Shown here one piece after another: positions 22,402 to 34,741 of a stretch of 64,000 nucleotides of DNA. The stretch comes from Dryas octopetala (taxonomy: Eukaryota > Streptophyta > Magnoliopsida > Rosales > Rosaceae). The position numbers and the translations under genes are program-made. The stretch lies in assembly GCA_963921425.1 (NCBI GenBank), contig OY992834.1, forward strand, positions 1,116,001 to 1,180,000. Direction: 5' to 3'. How positions within the stretch are numbered: position 1 is the first letter of the stretch; each line of letters opens with the position of its first letter. The notes beneath the pieces were generated by a model, which was not told where the DNA came from, searched no databases, and saw only the letters and a program-made list of their open reading frames with translations.

Positions 22402-22588
22402 CAGGGGCGGAGCCACAGCTAGGCCTGAAGCGGCCATGCCCCCCACTCTTTTCCTAACTCCTTCTAATATATGGCACATATTATGTTATATTATCCATAA
22501 ATTTTATGATTAAGCTAATAGTGGCCCCCCTCACTTTGACTTTTTAAATTTTAGCCCCCCTAAATTATAAATTCTAGCTCCGCCCCTG
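22402..22588. mobile_element. hAT MITE, 187 bp
   Basis: Perfect 12-base terminal inverted repeats CAGGGGCGGAGC and a perfect 8-base target duplication CTCACAAT (22394-22401 and 22589-22596), which together are diagnostic of hAT. The interior is non-coding, with GGCCCCCC and GCCCCCC runs near the ends. A (TA)n run follows at about 22600-22670. Confidence 0.92.
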
Positions 22589-24500
22589 CTCACAATAAGA
22601 TATATATATATATATCTTTCTGATTTTCTTAAAGGGGAATTTGTATATATATATATATATATATATGTATATGTATGTGTTTCTTTTCACTTTTTTTTTT
22701 TTTTTAATTGTCATTCCTTTTTCGAGAAAAATATATCATGCGTTGAAAGTTACATGAAAGATTTCTATATATATAAACCTAAGCCAAACATAAGCAAACC
22801 AAACACGACTTGTTAATTGGATAGAAACTTTATTTGTGCCCTCAAGGAGATCGGAAAGGCACTTATTTCATATACCAAACAATGGAGAAAGACAAACAAC
22901 TGGGAGAAAACAATACTAACTGAGACAAACTAATTACAAACTAATTCCACCTTACTTGGTTTGCAATAGAGATGTAAGTAGACAATTGGGAATATTCATT
23001 TTGACTACCTGACGATTACAATCTATTATCTTACATAAAGTCTCTAAGAAAGTCTCTAGCTAAGAAAGTACTTGTTAGTTGGATAGATCGGACATGTTTA
23101 ATTTTGCTTACAGTGTTTTTTATGCCACAAAAATTCTAATCTTATTTGTTAGTATCTTATGTATTATAAATAAATAAAATAATGTCAACGAATAATATGT
23201 GATGAGTAAATTCGGTGAGTGTAACAATACTATTTCTCTTTATCGAAACCTACTAATTATACTTATAATGGATTCCATAGTTTTCTCAACGTCAAGCTTA
23301 GGTGTGTATATTGAATTTCGGGGTCCCAATAGGAAACATTCATTACTGGTGGTCCCATAAGGGTTTTATACGTACGTACTTCCATAGATAATATCGTAAT
23401 TAATTGAGGAAACAAAAACTGAGTTGTGAACCTTTTTCCTTGTCCATATTAAACAACATGCATGTTGTTCCTCTAAAAAACAGTTTAGTACAATTATTAA
23501 AGTCCACTAGCCGTTGAGGACGCTCCTATATAGAAAGTAGCTCGTGCATAGCATATAATGGAGTTAGTGAGGGCACGGTTGGCTTAATCATGAATATATT
23601 GAGACTTTGAGAGTTACTTGTTTGATTTGAGTACTACTTTTTTATTGGTTATGAAGTTTTAACTTACAATGCATAATTGAATGAACCCATGTCACCCACG
23701 TATCAGCATGCACTCATGCGCGTGATATATATATATAAAATAAAATAAAATGGAAAAGTTACAGATGCGGCTTCTCGCAGCAGTTCTTAATTAGTTGCCT
23801 TGGGTTTGTATTTTACATATAAATCGACAGTTGGAAGAGACTTTTAGAATTTAGTTTGCAATGTGCTGTGTCTGGGCTTTCGAGGTCAAGATCCCATGCG
23901 TTGCGGCGTACGTGGACTGTAAGCCACAAAGGGTTTGCCAAGATTAAGACCCAGATCCTGTGAAATGGCTAATCAACTCGATTAACTAACAAACTAAATT
24001 ACAAACAAAAACAACATGGATCATGTTTTGCTTTAGTCAACGACTGAAAACTCTTGCCATCTATTTTTGAATGCGTGTAATGTAATTACCAATTTTAATT
24101 TAAACTTTTTATATTTAAACTTAAAATATAAAAGTTTGTGTATTTCATTTACCATGCTACTATTTATGCAGGTTAAATGCCTTAATTTTTTATTTTTGTT
24201 CGTTTATTATTGAAGATGTTCATTCATTTGGTCAAAATTATAAAAAATGATAACAGATTTGGCCGTTTGGGTAGTTGAGGAGTCCTTGCCTCCCATACTC
24301 TCATTACTCTTTCGTAGATTCGAAGAGTCAATGTAGAGCCAATTTTAAGCTTCTCCCTCTTTTATACGTACTTTCTTGAATAGAATACGGTCGACCCACG
24401 CGCTCCCAAGTGGAGTTGTCGTCCACGCACTAATCATTGCAGCCAGACTTCTCTCACATGAAGGTTTCTGATCGGGCCAGTTGACCAGAACTCTTGTTTA

Positions 24501-24556
24501 AGTACTTTAACCTTTTCGTGGCAAAAAAAAAACAAAAAAAGTACTTTGACCTTTTC
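24501..24556 (+). mobile_element. Micro-retroposon: 22-bp A-rich insertion with 17-bp target duplication
   Basis: AGTACTTTAACCTTTTC (24501-24517) and AGTACTTTGACCTTTTC (24540-24556) flank an insert that reads GTGGC followed by an A tract. Long target duplication plus A-tail is the signature of LINE-type target-primed reverse transcription, here extremely 5'-truncated. One difference between the two target copies suggests some age. Confidence 0.6.
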
Positions 24557-25058
24557 AGAATACGTTTGTCACGCGCCTTGTGAGTCGTGATTGTTTAAGC
24601 CAATAAGCTATGACAAGTGGCTTGGTTATTAGTTATTAACTTATTACCACCCTAATGTGATTAATAACAGTTTTTTTTTATATATGTAATTTGAGCTCAA
24701 TTATAAATTGTATTAATTTATAACTAGTTTGATATTAACATATATATGCTAACACGTCATTTAGTTTTGGTTTTTAATAAAATATAATTCTTTTGACATG
24801 ACATTATTATTATACCCAAAACTCGACGCAATGCAGTTTTTTTTACAAATAAAACCATACATATGGGATAAAGTAATATAAAATTTGTTCTCTATTTCAT
24901 CATTTAATTAATTTATTTAGATAGTGATTGTTTAGGTTAATAGGGAACGATGGATGATGGTTTTGGGATAACCTTCGAATCCTTGAAAATCACCTATAAC
25001 TGTACAAAGGGTATTTCTTTTATCCATCATCGTTAGAGCAAATATCAAAATTTATGAT

Positions 25059-25110
25059 ATGTATATACAAATGTTTTTTTTTTTTTTTCGGCCAATGTAT
25101 ATACAAATGT
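25059..25110 (-). mobile_element. Micro-retroposon: 20-bp insertion with perfect 16-bp target duplication
   Basis: ATGTATATACAAATGT occurs at 25059-25074 and 25095-25110. Between them lie 14 T and CGGCCA, which on the minus strand is TGGCCG followed by a poly-A tail. This is what a nearly complete 5' truncation of an A-tailed retroposon would leave. Confidence 0.65.
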
Positions 25111-27535
25111 TAAAAGGCCTTAAGGGTCAACTTGATAAAGGCGTGGAGGAGTGTTATAACACATTGAAATGGGGATTCAATATACAAAGAATCGTTTACT
25201 TGCTGGGTCCAGTATTCTGTTGTCGTTGCATGCATTTTTTTTTTGTTCTTAAAATTATTTTATAGTCAAATAGTTCTTGTTGTATTCTACAGTGCTTTTT
25301 AAGGGAAAGAACTGATCGAAGACCTTTTTCGAGATTGGCCCAGTCAAAACTCGAAAGTGAAGATTGTCCATTAAGAAAGGAAAATCCAACACAACCACAC
25401 TACCAATCTTTACATTAATTGTTTTAGCCTTTTAGGTGCAAGCAAAATGTATTCTTTTATATATTTTTCACATGCCTGATATATTATTAATCGGTAAATT
25501 TAAACTTTCTTCAGTCTAAATCAACAAATCTGTTGAAAACCTACGTATTTAATTTTAATCTCGTCCAAAAAATAATATTTAATCATAAAAAAATTCAAAA
25601 TTTTGAAGACTAATGAATATATAAGAAAGTATTTTTGGTTATATTTGATATGCTACTAGTTACAACTTACAAGTAACGTCATTTCTTATGAGAAAATGAA
25701 ATTCAAACTTATAATATTTCTAGCATATATTGTGTACAAAAATATATGATTAGCTGGTTTAGTTGATATCTAATATTGTTAGTTTTGGTAGTAGTATATT
25801 TTTATTTTGTTTTGGTTTTACTAGGTAGTTTCTCTTCTATATAATTTAGAAAAAATGCTGGCTAACATAATTCGCCATAGTAATAAATGTATGCAGGCTG
25901 GTGTAGCTGGTGGTGCCTGGTGGCTCATGGTTCCAATTGGTAGATAGTGGTAGGTTGGTTATTGGCGGTTGATACACTATGAGTGATTGAGTGGGTAGGT
26001 AGCTGAAAACTATTTAGGCATGGGTGCTGAACCTAATCCAATCTAATGGTTTCTATTGATTAATGATCACAATTATACAAATATTAAGTATAGAAAATAA
26101 GGTTACCTCACAATCATGAATCATCACAAGGTGATTAACTATTCCCCACCAACCCAATAGCCCATTTTGCATTCCCTTTAGCTTATTTAACTTGAAAAGC
26201 TTCCTCTTTGCTTTAGCTTTTGATTGGTCACCCTTTTTCATAAAAAAAAAAAAAAAAAACAGAAATCTAGAAAAGGAGGTTATTGGAGTTTTGGGATGAC
26301 ACATGTGTTATTAATGATTGTGATGTTGATATGGGATCATGTACTAGTGATTTTCATAGCATACCAACAATGCTTTGATGTATACAATTTCTTATGTATA
26401 TGTTTTGGCAACAACTAAGGCAACCTTTACTTCTCGATTTAGTAGGCTTTTGGTGCTGCCACTACAATTAATTAGACCTGAAATCCTGAGCAAATCAATA
26501 CATTTTCTTTTATTTTGTCTGGAAAAGAAAAAGAGACTGCTGGGTACGTAGTTGGTAACAAAAGGAAAAGGGTGACTTTGGACCTCTCTTTTGCAGTGAT
26601 TGATATCTAACACCTTTCCCTTTTGGAGTGGACCAAGAGAGAGCGAGAGAAAAGAAGGCTGGAATATAAAGCTACATCACAAACATAAACCATTATTGCT
26701 GAAGACTTCTCTTGGGTCAATCACTTCGAAGTTTCAGATTGTCCAAGATCATCATAATGAAAAAGCACTGCATGTTAATCATAAACATGGTAAAACTTCA
26801 GAGCCTTCATTGAGGTCATGTTACAACTTACAAGCACAGCCGTGGGCCATATCTGATGCAATGACAGACTGGTTTTGTCGCATTACTTAAGAGAAAAGAA
26901 AATCAGATTAATAAATGGTATAGCCATCTAGGTAGATGATATTGATGTTCAAGAAAGCTTCATCAATTGAAGACTTAAGTTTTGGTAGTTAAAAACACAT
27001 TCTTGTATGTGGTAGGTAGTTGTTGTTAAGGTAGTTGGGTATGTATTTCACATGCTTTTGCGGTGTCGAGTTCCTATCTATCATTGTACATTTCAGGTGG
27101 GAGAGGCGGCGCATAAGGTGTCGTACATTTCAAAAGCTATGGTTGGATCTTGGCTGGCAAGTGAGAATCTTTTTCATTATGTCAGATTGGACCTTGTTAT
27201 AGAAAAATCAGAGTCCCATATGGTTCCACTCCATTTCTACTGCCTGGGATAGACTCTTCTATGGGCCTTCTATTTCGGCCCGATCATATGGGCCTTCTAT
27301 TCTGATTTAATAGCTGGATATCCCCCACCCCACCCCCAAAAAAGAGTACAGCCTGAACAAACAAGAAGTTGATATTTGGAATTTGAAGCCAAGAAATATA
27401 CATGCACTTATGCATGTTCCCATAACAATCACAAGCCCCATAAACCCACAACAAAAACCTGAACAATGGAAAAGAGATAAAACCGGATCACAAAATTTCA
27501 AGACTTTAGCACTGAACTGTTTTGAATTGCATCAT

Positions 27536-29672
27536 CTAAAGCTCGGTGTCACATAAACGAATCATCAAGTTAGAAACCATTCTTCGGGCAAAAGGAATAT
27601 AACTCAGACTGTACCTGAAACAGTTCAAGAACATATAAGTTGTCAGTATGAACAATTAGTATTCATATTATGTATTTATGTCTACATACCAACATGTTAC
27701 AAGGTTGACAACATAGGATAGGATAGAAGTTTTCCAGATGGGTAATATGCCACAAAGTACATATCACAAATTTTTAGAGGAGGTGGTTTGACACCGAGGA
27801 ACTTGGATACCCTTCGGCATTTTCACTGAAGTTGTAAATTGAGTGAGACAGGTGAACATGAAAGGAAAGTTTACCATATTAGGGCGCAGACCTCACATAT
27901 CATTGCAATTATGGTTAAAATCATGCTAATTTTTAGAGGAGGTGGTTTGACACCGAGGAACTTGGATACCCTTCGGCATTTTCACTGAAGTTGTAAATTG
28001 AGTGAGACAGGTGAACATGAAAGGAAAGTTTACCATATTAGGGCGCAGACCTCACATATCATTGCAATTATGGTTAAAATCATGCTATGGATCTGCAAGA
28101 CGAAAAAGAAAATGTCAAGGATGCAATTCAATCCAATATTTGGAAGGAATCAACAGATATGTACAGACATACAGTGATACAGCAAAATTTATAGTGGACA
28201 CATGAGCAAGTAAAGTGGAGGGCCAAGGGGACATGAAGACAAGTAGCTGAAAGAAAGGAAGAGTAATCTGACATCACCACTTTGTTCCTGTTAAACCTAT
28301 TTAGTATATTTCAATCTCATGCCTTGATTCAGTACATTTAGGCAATATGTTGGGCTTCCAGTTTTCAGTTTCAAGTTTTTAATCTTTCGAGTTTCATTAT
28401 GATCATACAGGAATACATGGTGATGTTTTCTTTTATACAAAATGAAGTTGAAATTGCTGGTAAGAAAAAAAAAATTCTTTAGTTGATGGTCAGGACTCAG
28501 TGTGCATTACAACTGTATCTTGTAGGACACAAATTTTGAAAAGTGTTTGCCATTTTTTGGTCAATCTTATCTCATCTATTGGACAAATTATAGGGTTATC
28601 CAGAAAGACAAAGTGTCTAATCAGGGGAAGTTGGGGCTCAAAGATATATAGCACAGGATCACCTCCCATTAGTTTTACCACAGATCACTGACAACGCACA
28701 CCCAAGAACTTTCCAAAGTTGCGGCTTTAACTATATTTTCTTCATAATATCATAGGATAAAGATTTCAAACTAACCAAGAGAGCACAGATGAGTGCCATA
28801 ACAACACATCCAAGGTAAATAGCTGATGCATAAATTCGGACAGAATCAAACATCATTCTCATTTGTTGTTCAGCACCAAAGAGGAAGGCTGTGCTGCCAA
28901 ACAGGAACACAGGTTAGCATCTGAATGACCTTGATGAATTGCACAAAAAAAGAGAGGCATACTGAACAAGCTTGAGGAATTTCAGTGGAACTAATGCCAT
29001 CAGGGATCAATTTATGTTTCCCAAGATACAATGTTGAGAACTAATTTCTGGACCTACCTTCCAACTGCCAACAAATTGCCAAAGGTGAACAAAATGGCAA
29101 ATTTGATGGGTTTGGCAAAGACGATGAATGACTGCCAAAGAAGCAAAAGTTAAAAAGAAATGCTGCAACAAAATATCATAAAATTATCCCTATTAATTCT
29201 CCTGACATAAAGAGTGTTACTTTTTTCATAATCATGTTGCAACTCTCTTTACTAGATTGAATTAATCTCATACAAAGATTAATTCGGTATACAAAGATTA
29301 AGTAATTCATGAGTAATTCAGTATACAATAATGCATATACAAAGATTAATTCAGTAATTCATGAGGAAAAAAATGAAATGTACAAAAATTCTCATACCAG
29401 GAACATACAAATCAGACCAACCAACAAAGAAGCTGCAAACGCGTACATTCTCTGATCAAGTCAAAACCCAGAAACCCAATTAAGTGTGTGAAGCTAAAAG
29501 AACAAGAGTATAACAAAAACACACATACTCAAAATTAAAATTGAAGATTTCTTTGCTACAGAACCTGAGTAGCAGAGAGATTACACAAGCCCTCAGATTC
29601 TTCATCCAACAAGCTCTCTCCTCCTCCCTCTTCGTTATTCCCTGGTATAAATTGGTTGAACTTCGACCACAT
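27536..29672 (-). CDS. SFT2-like vesicle transport membrane protein
   Basis: Small four-helix Golgi/endosomal membrane protein of the SFT2 (Got1/SFT2) family, involved in vesicle fusion. Exons on the minus strand: 29672-29565, 29451-29398, 29131-29058, 28893-28776, 28092-28034, 27614-27536, joining in frame to 163 aa plus stop. The N-terminus is MWSKFNQFIPGN with an acidic LLDEESEGLCNLS stretch. Hydrophobic helices follow: YAFAASLLVGLICMFL, AILFTFGNLLAVGSTAFL, SAIYLGCVVMALICALL and MILTIIAMICEVCALIW. The conserved tail is WYSLSYIPFARRM...LCDTEL. Length and tail fit plant SFT2 proteins. Exon 5 lies in a tandem duplication that leaves a second, slightly shortened exon copy at 27925-27875. The ATG is 360 bases from the oppositely oriented SF3a60 ATG. 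Paralogue identity within the family is not resolved. Confidence 0.92.
27769..28087. repeat. Perfect 159-bp tandem duplication containing SFT2 exon 5
   Basis: 27769-27927 and 27928-28086 are identical, and the next base (28087) also matches 27928. Each copy carries the 3' part of SFT2 exon 5, its GTAAAC donor and following intron sequence. Only the copy nearer the gene start (28092-28034) keeps the original acceptor TTGCAG. Absence of any substitution points to a very recent event or an assembly error. Confidence 0.93.
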
Positions 29673-30032
29673 TTTGACAAATTAAGCGATCTCCTCTCTC
29701 TCTAGTTCGCTCTTGCTCTCTTCAGAGTTCAGTGGCTTTGAGAAACTATTTACAACGTTTTTTTTTTTTTTATTGACCAGGTATTAACACTGAACCAATA
29801 GCATATAAACACGTCACATTATTTTTATTAGCTGTCAGCCTGTCACCGCCTTGTTGTTCAACAGTCTCCCAAAGCAAGCATAAAACGTTTTTTCAGATAG
29901 CGTTTTAAACGTTTCGCTGTAGCAGCGTTTTCTTGTCCCTCTAAAATAGAAAACAAAAACAGAATTGATTGTTGCTCTTCTGCTTCATACAGACAGAGAG
30001 AAGCCCTAACTGCGACTAGGGCGACGCAGAAG
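29673..30032. promoter_or_regulatory. Shared divergent promoter region (SFT2 / SF3a60)
   Basis: Only 360 bases separate the two start codons, so the two genes must share this stretch for their leaders and core promoters. It has CT-rich sequence next to the SFT2 start, a T-tract at about 29758-29771 and an AGCCCTAACTGCG leader next to SF3a60. I see no clear TATA box on either side, as is usual for housekeeping genes. Bidirectional activity is inferred from spacing only. Confidence 0.6.
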
Positions 30033-33000
30033 ATGTCGTCGACGCTACTGGAGGTGACACGTGCCGCTCACGAGGAGGTGGAACGGTTGGAGCGCCTGAT
30101 AGTGAAGGACTTCCAGAACGAGCCGCCGGGCAGCAAGGACCGCTTGTTCCAGGGCCACCGTGTCCGCAACATGATCGATACCATCTCCGCCACCACCGAA
30201 AAACTCGTACGCATTATTCTCCTCCTACTTGTAATTGTGGAAACCCTAGGGTTTTATTTATGATTTTGCTTATGAATCTGGTGTTTACTGTGTGTGATAT
30301 TTCAGATTGAGATCTATGAAGATAAAGATAATGCGAGAAAGGATGAGATTGCGGCTCTTGGAGGCCAAACTGCCACTGGTACCAACGTTTTCAGTGCATT
30401 TTATGATAGATTGAAAGAGGTATTTCTTTCGTTTGCTTGTTGATTTTGCAGTATAAAGAAGTTATGATTCTGATAGTGATTGTGTGCTCTAATGTGAGAT
30501 TTTTGAATGTGATTACCTTATTCATCAAAGCCTAGTAGTTGTTTGTGTCTTTACTTCTCTGAGTGTGTGCTTTTAATTTGAGCAACCAATAATGAGAGAG
30601 GCTACTTCAAAATTGTGCTGAGAATTATTAATGTGTTTGTACTGTTGGTTTAAGGTAGACCCTGTTTTAGTCTTAACCGTACATAATTCAAAAAACTAAC
30701 TTGGTTCTTGTATAATTGCTTCCCAAAATTGAAACTCTAATGCATGACACCCATCTCTAGGACCATGTGTCCTGTTTTACTCATATGTGACTAGAAGCAT
30801 TCATATGCTATGTGCAGATCCGTGAGTATCATAGAAGGCATCCAGCTGCACGTGTTGTTGATGCTGATGAGGAACATGAAGCACTGCTTAAGGAGGAACC
30901 TCAAATCGAATTCAGTGGAGAGGTCTCTCTCTCTCTCTCTCACACTCACTCTCTCTATGTTTCAAAAGAGATGAACATATGAGATTATTAGTTTTACTAT
31001 TCGTCAAACTGAAAACAAGTTATTACATTTGTTACTCTGATAAAACTGCTAAGTCTGCTACATCCTACCCTGTCATTAATTTTATTTAGTTTTGTTCTTA
31101 GGAAGCTCATGGACGGTACCTGGACTTGCATGAATTGTACAATCAATATATCAATTCTAAATTTGGAGAGCCGATCGAGTATGCTGCTTACCTTGATCTT
31201 TTTTCACAACCTCATAAGATTCCTCGCAAACTGAAGTTGACAAGGTGAAGTAGTCTATTATTTTGTTTTTTCACTTACAAAACTGATTGTTCATTTTTTT
31301 GATTAGTGTTTTGGTAGTCACATCTACATATGTCTTCCCCTGATTCTTTTTGGAATGATTTTTTATTTTGGTTTCTTCAGGCAGTACAGGGAATATATGG
31401 AAAATCTACTGGAGTATCTGGTGTATTTTTTCCAGCGGACAGAGCCGTTGCAAGATCTTGATAGAATATTCTCAAAGGTTCATTTTATACTATCTTCTTT
31501 ACTTGGATTAGTGACATGTGAGAACTTCAGGCATCAATTTTATCCCTGTTTTATATAAAGAGTGAGTCAGAAATTAATCTTTTTATATTTTCCAATGTAT
31601 GACTGTTCCAGTGTTAGAATGTTATGATTTCACTTGTGGCAAAGCTAAAAATTTTCACAAAATAATGCTAAGCTGTGCAACGGAATGTGCTTTTAAACTT
31701 TTTAGCGATTGGAAGGCCATACTAGTAATTCATGTTATGTATGGGCTTTAACAATGCATCTTTATATATGTATTCCTGTAAGATATTTAATTTCCGAAAC
31801 CAATTTATCATTATTAACCCTTTTATTTGTGAACTTCATGTTTTGTGTCTCAAACGGGCTATGTGGATTCTATCTGGATGAGCCTGGATTGCACTTTGAT
31901 TTGGATTTTTTAACTATGGTGGTTCTCATGTGGCAGGTTGAAACTGAATTTGAGGAGCAATGGGCAGATGGCAAGGTAGAAGAATGGGAAAATGAGAATC
32001 AAGAAAATGGACATGTTCAAGATCAGCATACTGTAATCGATCTTGATTATTATAGCACAGTGGAAGAACTCATGGAAGTGGGTCCTGAAAAGCTAAAGGA
32101 GGTAAGGGTGATTTTTAGTAAAAATAAGGACACGTTGACTGTTTTCTTTGCTTGAACTGCACTTCTCTCACCTATAACTTGTGTTTTTTGTAAAGCTCTT
32201 TTTGTGTTTGTATGTGTGCCATGGCTTCTTTGTCTATTGAGGTGCTGATTCAGGTTATATGAGTTGATTTCAGACATCTCAATGCTACTCTCGAACAATA
32301 CAGGAAATGTCTGAAATTTCCAAAGATTTTCTAATGAATTGTGGAAAATAATTAATTGAAATGGAACCTGAAAATTTCAGAGTATAAGATTATGCTTTGT
32401 ACTTTTCTTTGGTTACAAGGGAGGCCGAAGGGAGAGGGGGGATTCAAACTTTGGCCTTGGGTGTGGGGGTAAAGGCTCTCAACCACTAGAGCTACAAGCC
32501 TCCACATCATGCTTTGTACTTTGACTGTGGTATCATTGTGTGTTTCACTGTTTTACCATTTTCCTTATGTTACCGAATAGATTATATTTAATCTAAAGTT
32601 CAATACACATGTCTTAATCTCTCTCTCTCTAGAAAATATATTTTTCTTGGCTCATCTCTCTATCTTGACCTGCCAGGCATTGGCTTCATTAGGACTGAAG
32701 ACAGGTGGTACTGTGCAGCAGCGTGCAGAGAGGCTTCTGCTGACAAAGGTGATTGTTCTATAACCATTTCTTTTATATTAAAAAAAGCGTACTTTAAATG
32801 TCCTTGTATGTTCTGTGCTCTTGTTTCTTTATCAGTATTTTAGTCAGTATTTACATTTGGAACTAACTGTTCTTTCTCAGTTTCTGAATCTATGTGCTAA
32901 AATTTTCACATAACATATTCCTTCAAATGTCTTTATTGCTTTTGTGCAGGACACACCTCTGGACAAGTTGAACAAGAAGCATTTTGCCAAAGGTTCGCGT

Positions 33001-34741
33001 GGTTCAAAACAGAATTGGGCTGCTGCAGCTCCACAACAAGATGACACTTTAAAAGAAATTGGTTTGTTGGAGGCCAAAATGAAAAAATTATGCGACTTAC
33101 TGAATGAGGTTGGCATATGTTACCTAACTATCTAGTTTCACCTGTTTATGTCCGTAGTCTGTATTTTAATGCCTTTTTTCCTTGTATTTGTTGGAGTTCG
33201 AATATCAGTGCACATTTACAAAAATCATCTGTGACATTGTGCAGGCTATTGAACGAACAAAAGACAACATTGTGAAGAAACAGGCTTTGACATATGAAGA
33301 AATTGAAGCAGAGCGTGAGGAGGTACATAGATTGCTTTGCATTTCATTTTGTAGTTTGTCTTTCTTAGAACTAAGCCTCCACCTGAACAGTTAGGTGGAT
33401 GCTTTGTAGAGGCATGTCAGGGCTGGATACTCAATTTCCTCTTGCTACATAGTCTGTATAACTGTAACTAGAACTGCATATCAAAAGAATAGTATAAATC
33501 ATAACATATGCCTAATAGGAAATACTTGAGTTGGGTATGCGAATCCTTAATTTAACATGAACAGACAATTTTCATGTTCATCACTTCATCATAATAGGAA
33601 CCCTTATCCATCAAAGTGTCTTGTTGCGCAGCTCTGACCGGGCTTTGGCACTGAGTTAACTATGCCATAGTGCATACTTGTCAAACTCAAAATGGACTTC
33701 AAATCTAAAATGTTACGTATTTAGATCCACTATCATCTGAACTAAAGAAATATGCTGAAATTATATAAAATATCTGTGTTATACAAGTCTCCAGTGGTTT
33801 TTAACAAATGCTTGCCTGGGTTGATTCCTAGCAGGAAGACACACAGGCCGATACTGAAAGTGATGATGATGAGCAGCAGATTTATAATCCACTAAAGTTG
33901 CCAATGGGTTGGGATGGGAAGCCTATACCTTACTGGCTGTATAAGCTTCATGGTCTTGGCCAGGTAAGCTATTTACTTTCCAAAAATTATTTTGATTATA
34001 TAACTTTTATAATCTTTTTCCCAGTCATTAGATGTACACCATGTTGTTGCATCTTCAAGTGCCCTGGAACTTTTTATTATTTTCTAAAATAAACTGGAAA
34101 GATGCTGTTGTCTTTGAAATTACTATTTGTAAGAATGGATTTATTGAACTCTATGAATGGAAGGAATATTGTAATTTGTTATTGATTGCCATACCATGAA
34201 CAGTTACAATGTCAGTAATGATGAAGATTTCCGTTATACATCTATGACTTTTGGTGCATGTATAACAATTATATATGACACATTTATCCTGCAAGGAGCA
34301 GGAGAAAGTTTTTATTTTCTTTTCAATAAATTAAAGGTTAGGTGATTGCAACTCCGTTCATTCATTTCAGGAATTCAAGTGTGAGATATGTGGGAATTAC
34401 AGTTACTGGGGGCGTAGAGCTTTTGAACGACATTTTAAAGAATGGCGCCATCAGCATGGGATGCGTTGCCTTGGCATACCAAACACCAAAAACTTCAATG
34501 AGATCATATCAATTGAGGTATCCATCCTTCTTCAGATAATAAGTGCCTGCTAGCTTAATATTTTTCAGTGTAGTCTAAACATTTCACTATGCAGGAAGCA
34601 AAAGAACTGTGGAAGAGGATACAAGAACGGCAAGGTGGGAACAAGTGGCGCCCAGATCTTGAAGAAGAGTACGAAGACAGAGAGGGTAACATCTACAATA
34701 AGAAGACATATACCGATCTGCAGCGGCAGGGACTGATTTAA
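30033..34741 (+). CDS. SF3A3: Splicing factor SF3a60 (SF3A subunit 3)
   Basis: Subunit of the SF3A complex in U2 snRNP, needed for branch-site recognition in the nucleus. Exons: 30033-30206, 30306-30419, 30818-30922, 31102-31244, 31381-31477, 31937-32101, 32677-32748, 32950-33108, 33245-33322, 33832-33963 (or from 33835), 34371-34517, 34595-34741. They join in frame to 510 aa, close to the human protein (501 aa). The N-terminal part has the SF3a60-binding region ([38 protein letters not shown]). A SAP-like stretch [20 protein letters not shown] follows, then an acidic segment. The C-terminal matrin/U1-type zinc finger is C417-x2-C420-x13-H434-x5-H440. The conserved end is [21 protein letters not shown]. 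Intron 1 has the palindrome AAACCCTAGGGTTT (30241-30254), and intron 6 holds a SINE. Tail-to-tail with the next gene. Confidence 0.97.
32406..32508 (-). mobile_element. tRNA-derived SINE in SF3a60 intron 6
   Basis: A perfect 14-base target duplication ATGCTTTGTACTTT (32392-32405 and 32509-32522) flanks about 103 bases. On the minus strand the insert has an A-box-like TAGCTCTAGTGG and a B-box-like GTTTGAATCC at tRNA-like spacing, and ends in an A-rich tail next to the target site. It is intronic and antisense to the host gene. Pol III activity is not implied. A tRNA gene was considered and rejected because no cloverleaf could be drawn. Confidence 0.75.

Larger units (their letters stand above)
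22597..27535. other. Intergenic, no gene recognised; two tiny poly-A insertions
   Basis: No convincing coding exon was found; the longest ORF (96 aa at 26600-26890) looks random. The stretch contains two very short A-tailed insertions with long target duplications (24501-24556 and 25059-25110), and a short direct repeat of TATGGGCCTTCTATT at about 27259-27300. Confidence 0.5.

Noticed and set aside
26945..26975. GTTCAAGAAAGCTT resembling the miR396 star strand
   Set aside because: The required GTGG continuation and a matching TTCCACAGCTTTCTTGAA arm are absent nearby, so no miR396 precursor can be drawn.
32406..32508. Possible tRNA gene on the minus strand
   Set aside because: A- and B-box-like words are present, but no cloverleaf forms and a 14-bp target duplication flanks it, so it was called a SINE.
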